Shown here: piece after piece, positions 54,690 to 64,000 of the stretch | How positions within the stretch are numbered: the stretch's first letter is position 1 | How the letters are laid out: each line of letters begins with the position of its first letter | Assembly: GCF_000238355.1 (NCBI RefSeq) | Contig: NZ_AHCA01000002.1 | Span: 1-64,000, forward strand | Reading direction: 5' to 3' | DNA length: 64,000 nt | Source: Pseudoalteromonas haloplanktis ATCC 14393 | GTDB lineage: Bacteria; Pseudomonadota; Gammaproteobacteria; Enterobacterales; Alteromonadaceae | Notes under the pieces: model-generated | What the model was told of the DNA's origin: nothing | The model's input: the letters and a program-made list of their open reading frames with translations, nothing else | Databases searched by the model: none | Translations under genes and position numbers: made by a program

Positions 54690-54724
54690 AACTTTCCTAA
54701 AACGAATTGAAATTATAAGTAAAA

Positions 54725-55861
54725 TTAAAAACCGTCTAAGCCACGGCTTGGGACTATGGTTTCCCAATGTTTACACGACGGGCAAACCCAATAAATGGTG
54801 TGGCTAGTAAAACCGCAGTGTTGGCACTGAAAATCTGGCTTTGTTGCAATATAAGAGGTTACCAATTTATCTATTTGATCTAACACTTCTTTAATATCAT
54901 TATTTTGTTTTGCTAATAGCTGTAATAAAAAACTAAAGCCGCGAATAGTCGGCTGGCGTTTTAAACTATCAGTTAAAAATTTGATTGCTTGCTCGGTATG
55001 ACCTTGCTCGAGTAATGCTTTACAGTGTTTTATTTTTATTAGTACACCGCCTTTATCAAGCAATTGCAGCAATAATTCATGAAATTGGTGAGTTAAGTTT
55101 AATTGCTCGTAACTATGCGCTAAGTCATCAATAAACAAGGGCGCAAAGAAGGTAAAATTGCAGATCAGCTCTCGCCAGTAATAAATCGCTTTTACATAAT
55201 CTTCTTTTGCAAACGCTGACTTACCAAGTTCATATAATGGGCGAATCGCTTTTTGATTGAGGCTTATTGCTTTGCGCATAATTTGCGGATCATTTTCTAT
55301 TAAGGCAGCTTCACAATAAAAATTAGCGATGGCCTTAAAGTGTTGCGGTTTAGAAAATAAATCGCTGTGTGCTTCAAACATATTGATACCTTTTTCCCAT
55401 TCACGTGTTTGTGAATATAGATTAAGGATCGGCTCTAACGCATCACTATGATGTGCTTTAACTAACCAAACAAGGTGTTCTTCTGCGCCATCAAGTAGCC
55501 CGGCCATAATATAGTCTTCAGCAAGTTCAAGGCGGCTAGTCGCAGCTTGCTGTTCGTTAAGGCTTGGGTGTTTAAGGAGTAACTCGTGGATTTTTATTGC
55601 GCGATCTAATTCACCGCGGCGGCGAAACATTGTGGCCAGTGTTGAATAATGCTCAACAGAATCTGCTGCAACTTCAAGCAAATTGATGAGATGTTCAAGA
55701 CCTTGGTCTTCTTCTCTGTCGAGTAAAAACTTTAAGCCTTTACTGTATTCAGAGGTGATCTGACGATTAAGTTGATGAGCTTGGTTTTTAGCACTGTTTT
55801 TACCCATGATCCAGCCATAACCAGCCGCAACAGGTAAAAGTAAAAACAAAAGCTCAATCAT
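54725..55861 (-). CDS. lapB: Lipopolysaccharide assembly protein LapB
   Basis: A 378-residue protein: N-terminal membrane helix ([18 protein letters not shown]), TPR repeats from about 40 to 340 and a C-terminal rubredoxin-like zinc knuckle ([21 protein letters not shown]). LapB regulates LPS synthesis by delivering LpxC to FtsH. The gene starts 2 bp after the lapA stop. Confidence 0.94.
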   Translation of the reverse strand: MIELLFLLLPVAAGYGWIMGKNSAKNQAHQLNRQITSEYSKGLKFLLDREEDQGLEHLINLLEVAADSVEHYSTLATMFRRRGELDRAIKIHELLLKHPSLNEQQAATSRLELAEDYIMAGLLDGAEEHLVWLVKAHHSDALEPILNLYSQTREWEKGINMFEAHSDLFSKPQHFKAIANFYCEAALIENDPQIMRKAISLNQKAIRPLYELGKSAFAKEDYVKAIYYWRELICNFTFFAPLFIDDLAHSYEQLNLTHQFHELLLQLLDKGGVLIKIKHCKALLEQGHTEQAIKFLTDSLKRQPTIRGFSFLLQLLAKQNNDIKEVLDQIDKLVTSYIATKPDFQCQHCGFTSHTIYWVCPSCKHWETIVPSRGLDGF

Positions 55862-55863
55862 AG

Positions 55864-56145
55864 TTAGGTGTCTTTATTAGCAACAAGCTTATTATTGTCT
55901 TTTTCAGGCGCTAACTTTTTTTTCAAACGATAGTTTTGCCACTTCAATTGCGAAAACAATTTAAAGCTAATAAAACAACCAATTGCGACACCTAAAGCAA
56001 AGCAGATACTTATTATCATTGCGAGGGGTAAAGTATTGCTGGCAATAATATAATTGATTTGCACTAACTGCGGATTTTGCGAACCAAGCACAAATGCAAA
56101 AATTAAGCATATTGCTACCAGGATAATTTTTAATACCCTAAACAA
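55864..56145 (-). CDS. lapA: Lipopolysaccharide assembly protein LapA
   Basis: A 93-residue inner-membrane protein with two hydrophobic helices (IILVAICLIFAFVLGSQNP near 7-25 and LPLAMIISICFALGVAIGCFI near 39-60) and a basic coiled C-terminus. It is the partner of LapB and is encoded directly before it. Confidence 0.92.
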   Translation of the reverse strand: MFRVLKIILVAICLIFAFVLGSQNPQLVQINYIIASNTLPLAMIISICFALGVAIGCFISFKLFSQLKWQNYRLKKKLAPEKDNNKLVANKDT

Positions 56146-56166
56146 GTAACTACTCCAACTAAGTAA

Positions 56167-56454
56167 CTAGGCAATACTCGCGTTTACGCGATCTCGTAAT
56201 TCTTTGCCTGGTTTAAAATGTGGTACGTGCTTACCTTCAAGCTCAACAGTGTCGCCCGTCTTAGGGTTACGACCAGTGCGCGGTGAACGAAAGTGTAATG
56301 AGAAACTACCAAAGCCACGGATCTCGATGCGATCTGAGCTTGATAATGAGCCGGCCATTTGTTCAAGAATTTCTTTAACAGCATTTTCAACATCTTTCAC
56401 AGGGACATGTGCATGTTGCTCGGCTAATTGTTCTATCAATTCTGACTTAGTCAT
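56167..56454 (-). CDS. ihfB: Integration host factor beta subunit
   Basis: A 95-residue HU/IHF protein with [40 protein letters not shown] near 44-69 (the DNA-binding arm) and [13 protein letters not shown]. It bends DNA as a heterodimer with IHF alpha. It is encoded after rpsA, as in E. coli. Confidence 0.97.
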   Translation of the reverse strand: MTKSELIEQLAEQHAHVPVKDVENAVKEILEQMAGSLSSSDRIEIRGFGSFSLHFRSPRTGRNPKTGDTVELEGKHVPHFKPGKELRDRVNASIA

Positions 56455-56478
56455 AACGTTTCCTTAAAAAGAGATAAA

Positions 56479-56500
56479 GGAAGGGCAACACTGCCCTTCC
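56479..56500 (-). terminator. Hairpin between rpsA and ihfB
   Basis: GGAAGGGCA and TGCCCTTCC form a stem with a four-base loop. The T-rich tail is moderate; it may weaken rather than stop transcription into ihfB. Confidence 0.6.
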
Positions 56501-56516
56501 AATTAAGACTGATTAA

Positions 56517-58184
56517 TTAGTCTTTTTGTGCATTTGCGAATGCAGCTGCCATTGCGTTTTCGAACACTGGCTCTTCTTTCTTAAGCTTTTCTAGTACTTC
56601 TTTCTCTTCTGCTTCGAAAAGAGCTTTAACTGAAAGGCTTAAAGTGCGGTTTTTACGATCAACACCAACATATTTCACTTCAATCTCGTCGCCTACAGAA
56701 ACAACAGTAGTTGCATCTTCAACGCGCTCTTGAGCGATATCAGCTACACGGATGTAACCTTCAACGCCTTCGATAAGTTCAACAGTTGCGCCTTTCGCAT
56801 CAACTTCAGTCACTTTACCTTTAACAATAGCACCTTTTTTGTTTGCATCAAGGTAGTTATTGAATGGGTCAGCTTCGATTTGCTTAACACCTAGAGAGAT
56901 ACGTTCACGCTCTGGGTCAACTTGCAATACGATAGCAGTGATTTCGTCGCCTTTCTTGAATTCACGTACAGCGTCTTCGCCAGGTGTATTCCAAGAAATG
57001 TCTGAAAGGTGTACAAGACCGTCAATACCACCGTCAAGACCGATAAAGATACCGAAGTCAGTGATTGATTTGATCTTACCAGTAACTTGGTCGCCTTTGT
57101 TTTGAAGACGAGCAAATTCTTGCCAAGGATTAGCAATACATTGCTTAAGACCAAGAGAAATACGACGACGTTCTTCGTCGATTTCAAGAACCATAACTTC
57201 AACAGTGTCACCTAGTGAAACAACTTTTGAAGGGTGGATGTTCTTGTTAGTCCAATCCATTTCAGAAACGTGTACTAGACCTTCAACGCCTTCTTCGATT
57301 TCTACGAAGCAACCGTAATCAGTAAGGTTAGTTACACGGCCAGAAAGTTTAGAACCTTCTGGGTAACGACCAGCGATAGCTGCCCATGGATCTTCGCCAA
57401 GCTGTTTAAGGCCTAGAGATACACGAGTTTTATCTTTGTCGAATTTAAGAACTTTAACTGCGATTTCGTCGCCAACATTAACGATTTCTGAAGGGTGCTT
57501 AACACGCTTCCACGCCATGTCAGTGATGTGTAGTAGACCATCAACACCACCAAGATCAACGAATGCACCGTAGTCAGTAAGGTTCTTAACGATACCTTTA
57601 ACTTCTTGACCTTCAACAAGGTTAGCAAGAAGTTCTTCACGCTCTTGTGAGTTCTCTGATTCGATAACTGCACGACGTGAAACAACAACGTTGTTACGTT
57701 TTTGATCAAGCTTGATTACTTTAAACTCAAGCTCTTTGCCTTCAAGGTGAGTTGTGTCACGTACTGGACGAACATCAACAAGTGAACCAGGTAGGAAAGC
57801 ACGGATTGAATCAACTTCAACTGTGAAACCGCCTTTAACTTTACCGTTGATAACACCAGTAACAGTCTCTTGCTCTTCACATGCTTTCTCAAGACGGATC
57901 CACGCTTCGTGACGCTTCGCTTTCTCACGAGAAAGGATAGTTTCACCGAAACCGTCTTCGATTGCATCTAGTGCAACATCTACTTCGTCGCCAACAGCAA
58001 CTTCTAGCTCACCAGCAGCATTTTTGAACTGCTCTGCAGGGATAGCACTTTCTGATTTAAGACCAGCATCTACAAGTACAATGTTGTTCTCGATTGAGAT
58101 TACTGTACCTTTAACGATAGAGCCTTGCTCTGCTTCAAAACCCTTTAAGCTTTCTTCAAATAACTGCGCAAAATTTTCTGACAT
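56517..58184 (-). CDS. rpsA: 30S ribosomal protein S1
   Basis: From the ATG at 58184 ([13 protein letters not shown]) the protein has 555 residues and six S1 domains, the usual gammaproteobacterial form. Repeats include [46 protein letters not shown] and [22 protein letters not shown]. It binds mRNA leaders on the 30S subunit. The longer upstream frame is rejected. It is downstream of cmk, as in E. coli. Confidence 0.97.
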   Translation of the reverse strand: MSENFAQLFEESLKGFEAEQGSIVKGTVISIENNIVLVDAGLKSESAIPAEQFKNAAGELEVAVGDEVDVALDAIEDGFGETILSREKAKRHEAWIRLEKACEEQETVTGVINGKVKGGFTVEVDSIRAFLPGSLVDVRPVRDTTHLEGKELEFKVIKLDQKRNNVVVSRRAVIESENSQEREELLANLVEGQEVKGIVKNLTDYGAFVDLGGVDGLLHITDMAWKRVKHPSEIVNVGDEIAVKVLKFDKDKTRVSLGLKQLGEDPWAAIAGRYPEGSKLSGRVTNLTDYGCFVEIEEGVEGLVHVSEMDWTNKNIHPSKVVSLGDTVEVMVLEIDEERRRISLGLKQCIANPWQEFARLQNKGDQVTGKIKSITDFGIFIGLDGGIDGLVHLSDISWNTPGEDAVREFKKGDEITAIVLQVDPERERISLGVKQIEADPFNNYLDANKKGAIVKGKVTEVDAKGATVELIEGVEGYIRVADIAQERVEDATTVVSVGDEIEVKYVGVDRKNRTLSLSVKALFEAEEKEVLEKLKKEEPVFENAMAAAFANAQKD

Positions 58185-58279
58185 ACGAATATACGTCTCA
58201 TATATTAATACCAATAAGCAACCATGCTGCATGGGGTTGTTAAAATAGCACTGGCATCCTGCTGGTGCGAAAAATGTGT

Positions 58280-58990
58280 TTATCGTCGCTTAGGAAGCTT
58301 ACCATTGATAATCGCAGCGTCTACTAAAGTCATAACTTTATCAAACACTTGCTGGGCATTGAGCTCACTAGTATCGAGTTCAATGGCATCATCAGCTGGC
58401 ACAAGCGGCGCAACGGCACGATTCATATCGCGGTCATCACGAGCTTGAATATCTTCTAATAGACCACTTAGTGTAACATCAAGACCGCGTTCATTCAACT
58501 CAACAAATCGTCTACGCGCACGTTCTTGCGCGCTGGCGGTCAAATAAATTTTTAATGGTGCATCTGGGAATACCACAGTGCCCATATCACGGCCATCAGC
58601 AATTAAACCATTTTCTGTTCGAAATGCACGCTGACGACGTAATAATGCTTCTCTTACCCGTGGTAAAGCAGCAACTTTTGACGCTGCGGCTCCTACATTT
58701 TCATTACGAATTGTGGTTGATACATCTTCACCTTCTAGAATCACTTTTCCAGTATTAGTGTGACTATCAACTAAAAACTGCACATCTAAGTTAGCAGCTA
58801 AAGGCACTAAGGCCTCTTCGTTGTCGAGTGCAATTTGGTGATGAAGTGCTGCTAGTGCTAATACGCGATAAATCGCGCCACTATCCAGTACATCCCACCC
58901 TAATTTATCGGCTAACAAGCGACAAACAGTTCCTTTACCTGAACCACTTGGGCCATCAACGGTGATCACGGGCATTAATAACGCCTGCAT
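58280..58990 (-). CDS. cmk: Cytidylate kinase
   Basis: A 236-residue protein with P-loop [17 protein letters not shown] near 11-27, [14 protein letters not shown] near 131 and [13 protein letters not shown] near 155. It phosphorylates CMP and dCMP. The start is at 58990, where AGGAGG precedes the ATG by five bases. It lies between aroA and rpsA. Confidence 0.96.
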   Translation of the reverse strand: MQALLMPVITVDGPSGSGKGTVCRLLADKLGWDVLDSGAIYRVLALAALHHQIALDNEEALVPLAANLDVQFLVDSHTNTGKVILEGEDVSTTIRNENVGAAASKVAALPRVREALLRRQRAFRTENGLIADGRDMGTVVFPDAPLKIYLTASAQERARRRFVELNERGLDVTLSGLLEDIQARDDRDMNRAVAPLVPADDAIELDTSELNAQQVFDKVMTLVDAAIINGKLPKRR

Positions 58991-59097
58991 TTAAACCTCC
59001 TGCAATGCACACCAAAATTAAACTGCGACATTATACGTTACTTATTTCAATAGATCCGCTTTTTGTATGTAACTTTTTATATTTCAATGCCTGTTGC

Positions 59098-60375
59098 TTA
59101 TTGACTGACCGATGCTAGCACATTGAAAAACGTCGGAAATGTTTTATATGTACACTTTGGATCGTTAATGGTAATAGGCTTACCACCGACTGCAACCATG
59201 GCAAAACACATAGCGATACGGTGATCATCATAGGTATCAATTGCCACGTCATTAAAGTGCTTAGGCGGTGTAATTTCGATGAAATCTTCACCTTCAACAA
59301 CCTCAGCCCCCACTTTACGCAGTTCTGTAGCCATCGCATGTAAGCGATCGGTTTCTTTTACGCGCCAATTATAAATATTGCGAATAGCGGTTGGACCATC
59401 AGCAAATAACGCCACTGTTGCAAGTGTCATGGCCGCATCTGGAATTGCATTAGCATCGATATCAACACCTTTCAATTGGCCTTTGCGCACAACTAGACGC
59501 TCGTCATACCAATCAATCTTAGCGCCCACCTGCTCCATCACTTTGGCAAACCCGATATCGCCTTGCACTGATTTTGCACCAACGCCTTTAATTTCAATTT
59601 CACCACCTGCAATTGCAGCTGCCGCAACAAAATAAGACGCCGATGACGCATCCCCTTCAACCATAATACGCTCAACAGCTTGATATTGCTGCGCGCCTTT
59701 CACGGTAAAGGTTTTATAGTCATCGTGTGTAACCGAAATGCCAAAGCGCGCCATGACATCAAGCGTGATATCAATATAAGGTTTTGAAACTAAAGTGCCT
59801 TTAATGGTGATATTGGTATCGCCATTAAATAACGGGGCTGCCATTAATAATGCTGTTAAAAATTGACTCGAGATACTGCCATCAATTTCAACGTTGCCGC
59901 CGTTTATTTGCCCGCCCACAATTTTAAGTGGTGGATAATCTTTATTCTTTAAATAACGAACGTCACCACCGAGCGCTTGTAGGGCATCAACTAAATGACC
60001 AATTGGGCGCTCTTCCATACGCGGTTCGCCAATTAACTCATAGTCACCTTTAACAGCGGCAAGAACCGCGGTAAGTGGACGATATGCAGTACCCGCATTA
60101 CCTAAAAACAAAGGTTCAGATGGCGTTAAAAACTGCCCGCCTACCCCCTGTACTGTGGCTACGGTTTTATCGTCATTTAGGCTGACTTGTACACCTAATT
60201 GTTTAAGTGCACCTAGCATATGACGAATGTCATCGCTATCGAGTAAGTTTTCTACAACTGTAGTGCCTTTAGCTAAGGCAGCCAATAATAAGATACGGTT
60301 TGAAAGACTCTTTGAACCAGGTAGCGTTACACTGCCGTTTACTTTATTAATTGGCTCTAAACGAAGTTGTTCCAT
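59098..60375 (-). CDS. aroA: 5-enolpyruvylshikimate-3-phosphate synthase
   Basis: A 425-residue enzyme with [18 protein letters not shown] near 19-36, [18 protein letters not shown] near 91 and [17 protein letters not shown] near 117. It is the class I (glyphosate-sensitive type) by the [10 protein letters not shown] motif. It acts in aromatic amino acid synthesis. Its ATG overlaps the serC stop (TAATG). Confidence 0.96.
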   Translation of the reverse strand: MEQLRLEPINKVNGSVTLPGSKSLSNRILLLAALAKGTTVVENLLDSDDIRHMLGALKQLGVQVSLNDDKTVATVQGVGGQFLTPSEPLFLGNAGTAYRPLTAVLAAVKGDYELIGEPRMEERPIGHLVDALQALGGDVRYLKNKDYPPLKIVGGQINGGNVEIDGSISSQFLTALLMAAPLFNGDTNITIKGTLVSKPYIDITLDVMARFGISVTHDDYKTFTVKGAQQYQAVERIMVEGDASSASYFVAAAAIAGGEIEIKGVGAKSVQGDIGFAKVMEQVGAKIDWYDERLVVRKGQLKGVDIDANAIPDAAMTLATVALFADGPTAIRNIYNWRVKETDRLHAMATELRKVGAEVVEGEDFIEITPPKHFNDVAIDTYDDHRIAMCFAMVAVGGKPITINDPKCTYKTFPTFFNVLASVSQ

Positions 60376-61457
60376 TAGCTGTTCTCCTTGGCAAACTGTG
60401 CCATAAAGTCAACTAACGCTTGTACGCCTTCAAGTGGCATGGCGTTGTAAATACTTGCACGCATACCACCAACAATACGGTGGCCTTCAAGGGCCAATAA
60501 GCCTGCTTCTTTCGCTTGAGCTAAAAACGCTGCATTTAAGCTTTCATCGTTTAACCAAAATGGAACATTCATACGTGAACGACAATGCTTTGCCACTTTA
60601 TTATTGTAAAATGGCGACTCGTCTATAAAGCCATAAAGTAACTCAGCTTTAGCAATATTGTGCTGCTCCATGGCTTTTACACCGCCATTTTGCTCAAGCC
60701 ATTCAAATACTTCTGCCGCTAAGTACCAAGCAAACGTAGGTGGCGTGTTGTACATGCTGCCTTGTTTTACTTCCAGTGCATAATCGAATATACCTGGTTT
60801 TGCCACCCCTTCACGCTCAAGCAAAGTTTTACGAATGATCACAATGGCAAGGCCTGATGGGCCAATATTTTTTTGCGCACCAGCGTAAATTAAATCAAAC
60901 TGGTCAACATCAAATTCACGAGACAAAATGGTAGATGACATATCTGCAACGATCGGTGCAGTTGGGTGACTAGGTACATCAAATACCTCTATGCCGTCTA
61001 TGGTTTCATTTGGACAATAATGGATGTATGACGGATCAGCAGGAAACTGCCATTCGCTTACTGGCTTGATAGAAAATTGCTCGCTAGTGTCATTACGTAC
61101 ATCAAGCTCAGTAACTGCGGTAAATTTAACTGCTTCGTCAACAGCCCCTTTAGACCAAACACCGTTCTCACAATACACGGCGGTTTTATTATCGACATGT
61201 AAATTTAGCGGTACTGCAGCAAACTGACCACGGCCACCACCGTGCATAAATAACACTTCAAATTCATCACTAATATTCATGAGTCGGCGAAGGCTTGCTT
61301 CACATTTTTCTGTAAGAGCCAAAAACTCTTTACTGCGGTGACTAATTTCCATCACCGAGACACCTAAATCTTGCCAATCACGAAATTCTTTTTGTGCCTT
61401 CTCCATAACAGCTGGAGGCAACATAGCAGGACCCGCACAAAAATTATATTTATTCAT
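60375..61457 (-). CDS. serC: Phosphoserine aminotransferase
   Basis: A 360-residue PLP enzyme with [19 protein letters not shown] at the start, [15 protein letters not shown] near 74 and the PLP-lysine in [20 protein letters not shown] near 190. It acts in serine and pyridoxine synthesis. The ATG follows AGGAAAGG. It is the first gene of the serC-aroA-cmk-rpsA block. Confidence 0.96.
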   Translation of the reverse strand: MNKYNFCAGPAMLPPAVMEKAQKEFRDWQDLGVSVMEISHRSKEFLALTEKCEASLRRLMNISDEFEVLFMHGGGRGQFAAVPLNLHVDNKTAVYCENGVWSKGAVDEAVKFTAVTELDVRNDTSEQFSIKPVSEWQFPADPSYIHYCPNETIDGIEVFDVPSHPTAPIVADMSSTILSREFDVDQFDLIYAGAQKNIGPSGLAIVIIRKTLLEREGVAKPGIFDYALEVKQGSMYNTPPTFAWYLAAEVFEWLEQNGGVKAMEQHNIAKAELLYGFIDESPFYNNKVAKHCRSRMNVPFWLNDESLNAAFLAQAKEAGLLALEGHRIVGGMRASIYNAMPLEGVQALVDFMAQFAKENS

Positions 61458-61500
61458 TACCTTTCCTCATTCCAGTAATTACTTAAGTTTTTTAACCATA

Positions 61501-61527
61501 AAAAAAGCGGCCGAAGCCGCTTTTTAT
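61501..61527 (-). terminator. Terminator of gyrA
   Basis: On the minus strand AAGCGGCTTCGGCCGCTT forms a TTCG-capped hairpin followed by a T-run. Confidence 0.9.
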
Positions 61528-61535
61528 TGGTCAGT

Positions 61536-64000
61536 TTATTCAGCCGGTGGATTATCACCAGTTTCATCATTAACCGTTTCGACTACTTCGACGCTTTCGC
61601 CTTCAATAGCTTCAAGCTCATCGATTTCAATTTCTTCGATACGTTGTAAACCAACTACTTGCTCTTCGTCAATAGTTCTTATCAAAATAACACCTTGAGT
61701 ATTACGCCCAACGGTAGAAACTTCTTTAACACGTGTTCGAACAAGGGTACCACGATTAGAGATAATCATGATTTCGTCGTTTTCATCAACCTGTACTGCA
61801 CCAACAACGGCGCCGTTACGCTCTGATACTTTGATTGATACCACACCTTGAGTCGCACGACTCTTCGATGGGTAATCTTCAAGCAGCGTACGTTTACCAT
61901 AACCGTTTTCAGTCACAGTTAAGATAGCACCATCAGTCTTAGGTACAATTAACGAGACAACACGTTGGCCTTCAGCCATCTTGATACCACGAACACCGGT
62001 GGCTGTACGGCCCATCTGGCGCACACCCTTGAACTTAATTTCCGGGTTACCGTTTTCGTCAAGCACTGGGTTACCGTTTTCATCTAATACCGGTGACTCT
62101 TCTGCTTCTTTAAAGCGTACCACTTTACCTGCATCGGTAAATAGCATGATTTCATTGCTACCATCGGTAATATCAACACCGATGAGGCTATCACCTTCAT
62201 TCAGATTAACAGCGATAATACCACTTGCACGCTGGCGACTGTATGCAGTTAATGGCGTTTTCTTAACCGTACCGAATGCAGTTGCCATAAAGATGTATTT
62301 ATCTTCTTCGTACTCACGTACTGGTAAGATTGCAGTAATACGTTCATCTGCTTCAAGTGGCAATAAGTTAACAATTGGCTTACCACGCGCAGCACGGCTT
62401 GCAAGCGGTAATTGATACACTTTAAGCCAGTATAAGCGCCCTGCCGTTGAGAAACATAAAATAGTATCGTGAGTGTTCGCAACCAGTAGACGCTCGATGA
62501 AATCTTCATCTTTCATCTTGGTTGCTGACTTACCTTTACCACCACGACGTTGTGCTTCGTAATCAGACAATGGCTGATACTTCACATATCCTTCGTGTGA
62601 TAAGGTTACGACTACATCTTCTTCTGTGATCAAGTCTTCAAGGCTAATATCGTGAGCCGCGGCATTAATTTCTGTACGACGCTCATCACCGTATTGCTCT
62701 TTAATTTCAACAAGCTCATCGCGAATAACTTCCATTAAACGCTCAGGAGAAGCAAGAATATATAAAAGCTCAGCAATTAAATCTAATAACGTTTGGTATT
62801 CGCTTAGAATCTTTTCATGCTCAAGGCCGGTTAGCTTGTGTAGACGTAAATCTAGGATAGCTTGGGCTTGTTGCTCAGAAATATAATACTGACCATCACG
62901 AATACCCAAGTCATCAGCTAACCAATCAGGACGTGCGACATTGGCTTCGCCCGCTTTTTCAAGCATGGCTTTAACATTACCCAATTCCCACGGACGTGAT
63001 GCTAAGGCAACTTTTGCTTCGGCTGGCGTAGGTGAGTTACGAATAAGCTCGATAATTGGGTCGATGTTAGCAAGGGCGATTGCTAAACCTTCAAGCATGT
63101 GCGCGCGATCACGGGCTTTACGTAAATCAAATACCGTACGGCGGGTAACAACTTCGCGGCGATGAATAATAAACTCTTCAAGCATTTCTTTTAAGTTGAA
63201 ACACTTAGGTTGATTGTTGATCAGCGCAACCATATTCATACCAAACACAGTTTGTAACTGCGTTTGTGCATAAAGATTGTTTAAGATTACTTCGCCTACG
63301 TCACCACGTTTGATCTCAATAACGATACGCATACCGTCTTTATCTGATTCATCACGTAATGCGCTAATTCCCTCGATCTTCTTCTCTTTAACAAGCTCAG
63401 CAATTTTTTCTATTAAACGGGCTTTATTAACTTGATAAGGAATTTCGTGAACAATGATCGTTTCGCGACCACTTTTCTCATCCACTTCAATCTCAGCACG
63501 GGCACGCATGTACACTTTACCACGACCCGTTAAATAGGCTTGTTCAATGCCTTTTTTACCGTTAATAATCGCCGCAGTTGGGAAATCTGGACCCGGGATA
63601 TATTCCATCAATTCGTGAATGGTCAATTCAGGGTTTTGAATGAGTGCTAAACACCCGTTCACAACTTCTGTTAAGTTATGAGGAGGAATGTTGGTCGCCA
63701 TACCTACGGCAATACCCGAAGAACCATTAACCAATAAGTTAGGTACTTTAGTTGGTAATACGTCAGGAATTTGCTCTGTACCATCATAGTTAGGCACAAA
63801 ATCAACCGTCTCTTTTTCAAGATCTGCTAATAGCTCATGAGACATTTTCGCCATACGAACTTCGGTATAACGCATTGCTGCTGCAGAATCACCATCAACA
63901 GAACCAAAGTTACCTTGGCCGTCAACTAACATATAACGTAAAGAGAAAGGCTGAGCCATACGTACAATGGTGTCGTACACTGCGCTATCGCCATGGGGAT
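61536..64000 (-). CDS. gyrA: DNA gyrase subunit A, partial (5' end beyond the window)
   Basis: The frame is open to the window edge ([20 protein letters not shown]), so the N-terminal part with the quinolone region's first residues and the true start lie beyond 64,000. The catalytic Tyr lies in [23 protein letters not shown] coiled-coil arm follows, then the six-bladed C-terminal wrapping domain with [12 protein letters not shown] (GyrA box-like) and an acidic tail. A blade loop carries a duplicated VLDENGNP. It supercoils DNA with GyrB. Confidence 0.97.
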   Translation of the reverse strand, partial: PHGDSAVYDTIVRMAQPFSLRYMLVDGQGNFGSVDGDSAAAMRYTEVRMAKMSHELLADLEKETVDFVPNYDGTEQIPDVLPTKVPNLLVNGSSGIAVGMATNIPPHNLTEVVNGCLALIQNPELTIHELMEYIPGPDFPTAAIINGKKGIEQAYLTGRGKVYMRARAEIEVDEKSGRETIIVHEIPYQVNKARLIEKIAELVKEKKIEGISALRDESDKDGMRIVIEIKRGDVGEVILNNLYAQTQLQTVFGMNMVALINNQPKCFNLKEMLEEFIIHRREVVTRRTVFDLRKARDRAHMLEGLAIALANIDPIIELIRNSPTPAEAKVALASRPWELGNVKAMLEKAGEANVARPDWLADDLGIRDGQYYISEQQAQAILDLRLHKLTGLEHEKILSEYQTLLDLIAELLYILASPERLMEVIRDELVEIKEQYGDERRTEINAAAHDISLEDLITEEDVVVTLSHEGYVKYQPLSDYEAQRRGGKGKSATKMKDEDFIERLLVANTHDTILCFSTAGRLYWLKVYQLPLASRAARGKPIVNLLPLEADERITAILPVREYEEDKYIFMATAFGTVKKTPLTAYSRQRASGIIAVNLNEGDSLIGVDITDGSNEIMLFTDAGKVVRFKEAEESPVLDENGNPVLDENGNPEIKFKGVRQMGRTATGVRGIKMAEGQRVVSLIVPKTDGAILTVTENGYGKRTLLEDYPSKSRATQGVVSIKVSERNGAVVGAVQVDENDEIMIISNRGTLVRTRVKEVSTVGRNTQGVILIRTIDEEQVVGLQRIEEIEIDELEAIEGESVEVVETVNDETGDNPPAE

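Noticed and set aside
58203..58215. Second copy of the ATACCAAT MITE end upstream of rpsA
   Set aside because: Only eight bases match and no inverted partner is nearby.

Overview
The window looks like the chromosome of a marine gammaproteobacterium of the Alteromonadales, most likely Pseudoalteromonas or a close relative. The evidence is the gene order gyrA-serC-aroA-cmk-rpsA-ihfB-lapA-lapB-pyrF, the presence of rmf, fabA with a FabR-like operator, etfBA divergent from ETF-QO, and the AT-rich composition. The genus is inferred from gene content and style, not from a search.

Positions 1 to about 17,440 are a Mu-like transposable element. From left to right it carries tandem end repeats; two AT-rich cargo genes, one translationally coupled to a LexA/CI-type repressor; an operator region; a Ner-like regulator; a DDE transposase and a MuB-like ATPase; small early genes including GemA (gp16-like) and a Mor-family activator; an AbiJ-like abortive-infection gene inserted in reverse orientation; an M15 endolysin with a holin-like protein; then a small-terminase-like DUF1804 protein, large terminase, portal, a DUF3164 protein, a second holin-like protein and a MuF-type head protein. 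It then stops. No capsid, protease, scaffold, sheath, tail, baseplate or fibre gene follows, and end-like repeats and host DNA come next. It is either an internally deleted prophage or a compact element that depends on a helper. Two arrays of TTTAAA spaced exactly 11 bp, sharing a 17-bp inverted core, lie behind the MuB gene and behind the last gene.

Positions 17.9-23.5 kb hold a response regulator, a MoxR-DUF58-TgpA cluster and a Na+/H+ antiporter. Positions 23.6-30.1 kb hold a thioesterase, an M23 peptidase, a two-domain QueD-like protein, fabA, rmf, a TetR-type regulator with an AcuI-like acryloyl-CoA reductase that share an operator sequence, and two small hypothetical or DNA-binding proteins. 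Positions 30.4-39 kb hold a chemotaxis receptor, a TSUP permease, the MesX/MesD folate-independent methionine synthase pair, small hypothetical proteins and a protein kinase. Positions 39-43.3 kb form an electron-transfer-flavoprotein locus with a repeated palindrome between the divergent etfBA and ETF-QO genes, followed by a thioesterase.

Positions 43.4-51.8 kb hold an outer-membrane beta-barrel protein, trmO, proS, a small secreted protein, an LpxH-like phosphoesterase, a MITE-like repeat, trhO, a DEAD-box helicase and a CvfB-like protein. Between cvfB and pyrF lies a small accessory island (about 51.8-53.95 kb). It has a 7-bp tandem repeat, near-identical terminator hairpins at both ends, and a frameshifted gene with a HEPN-type RNxxxH motif. 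The window ends with the conserved pyrF-to-gyrA block on the minus strand, where gyrA is cut by the window edge.
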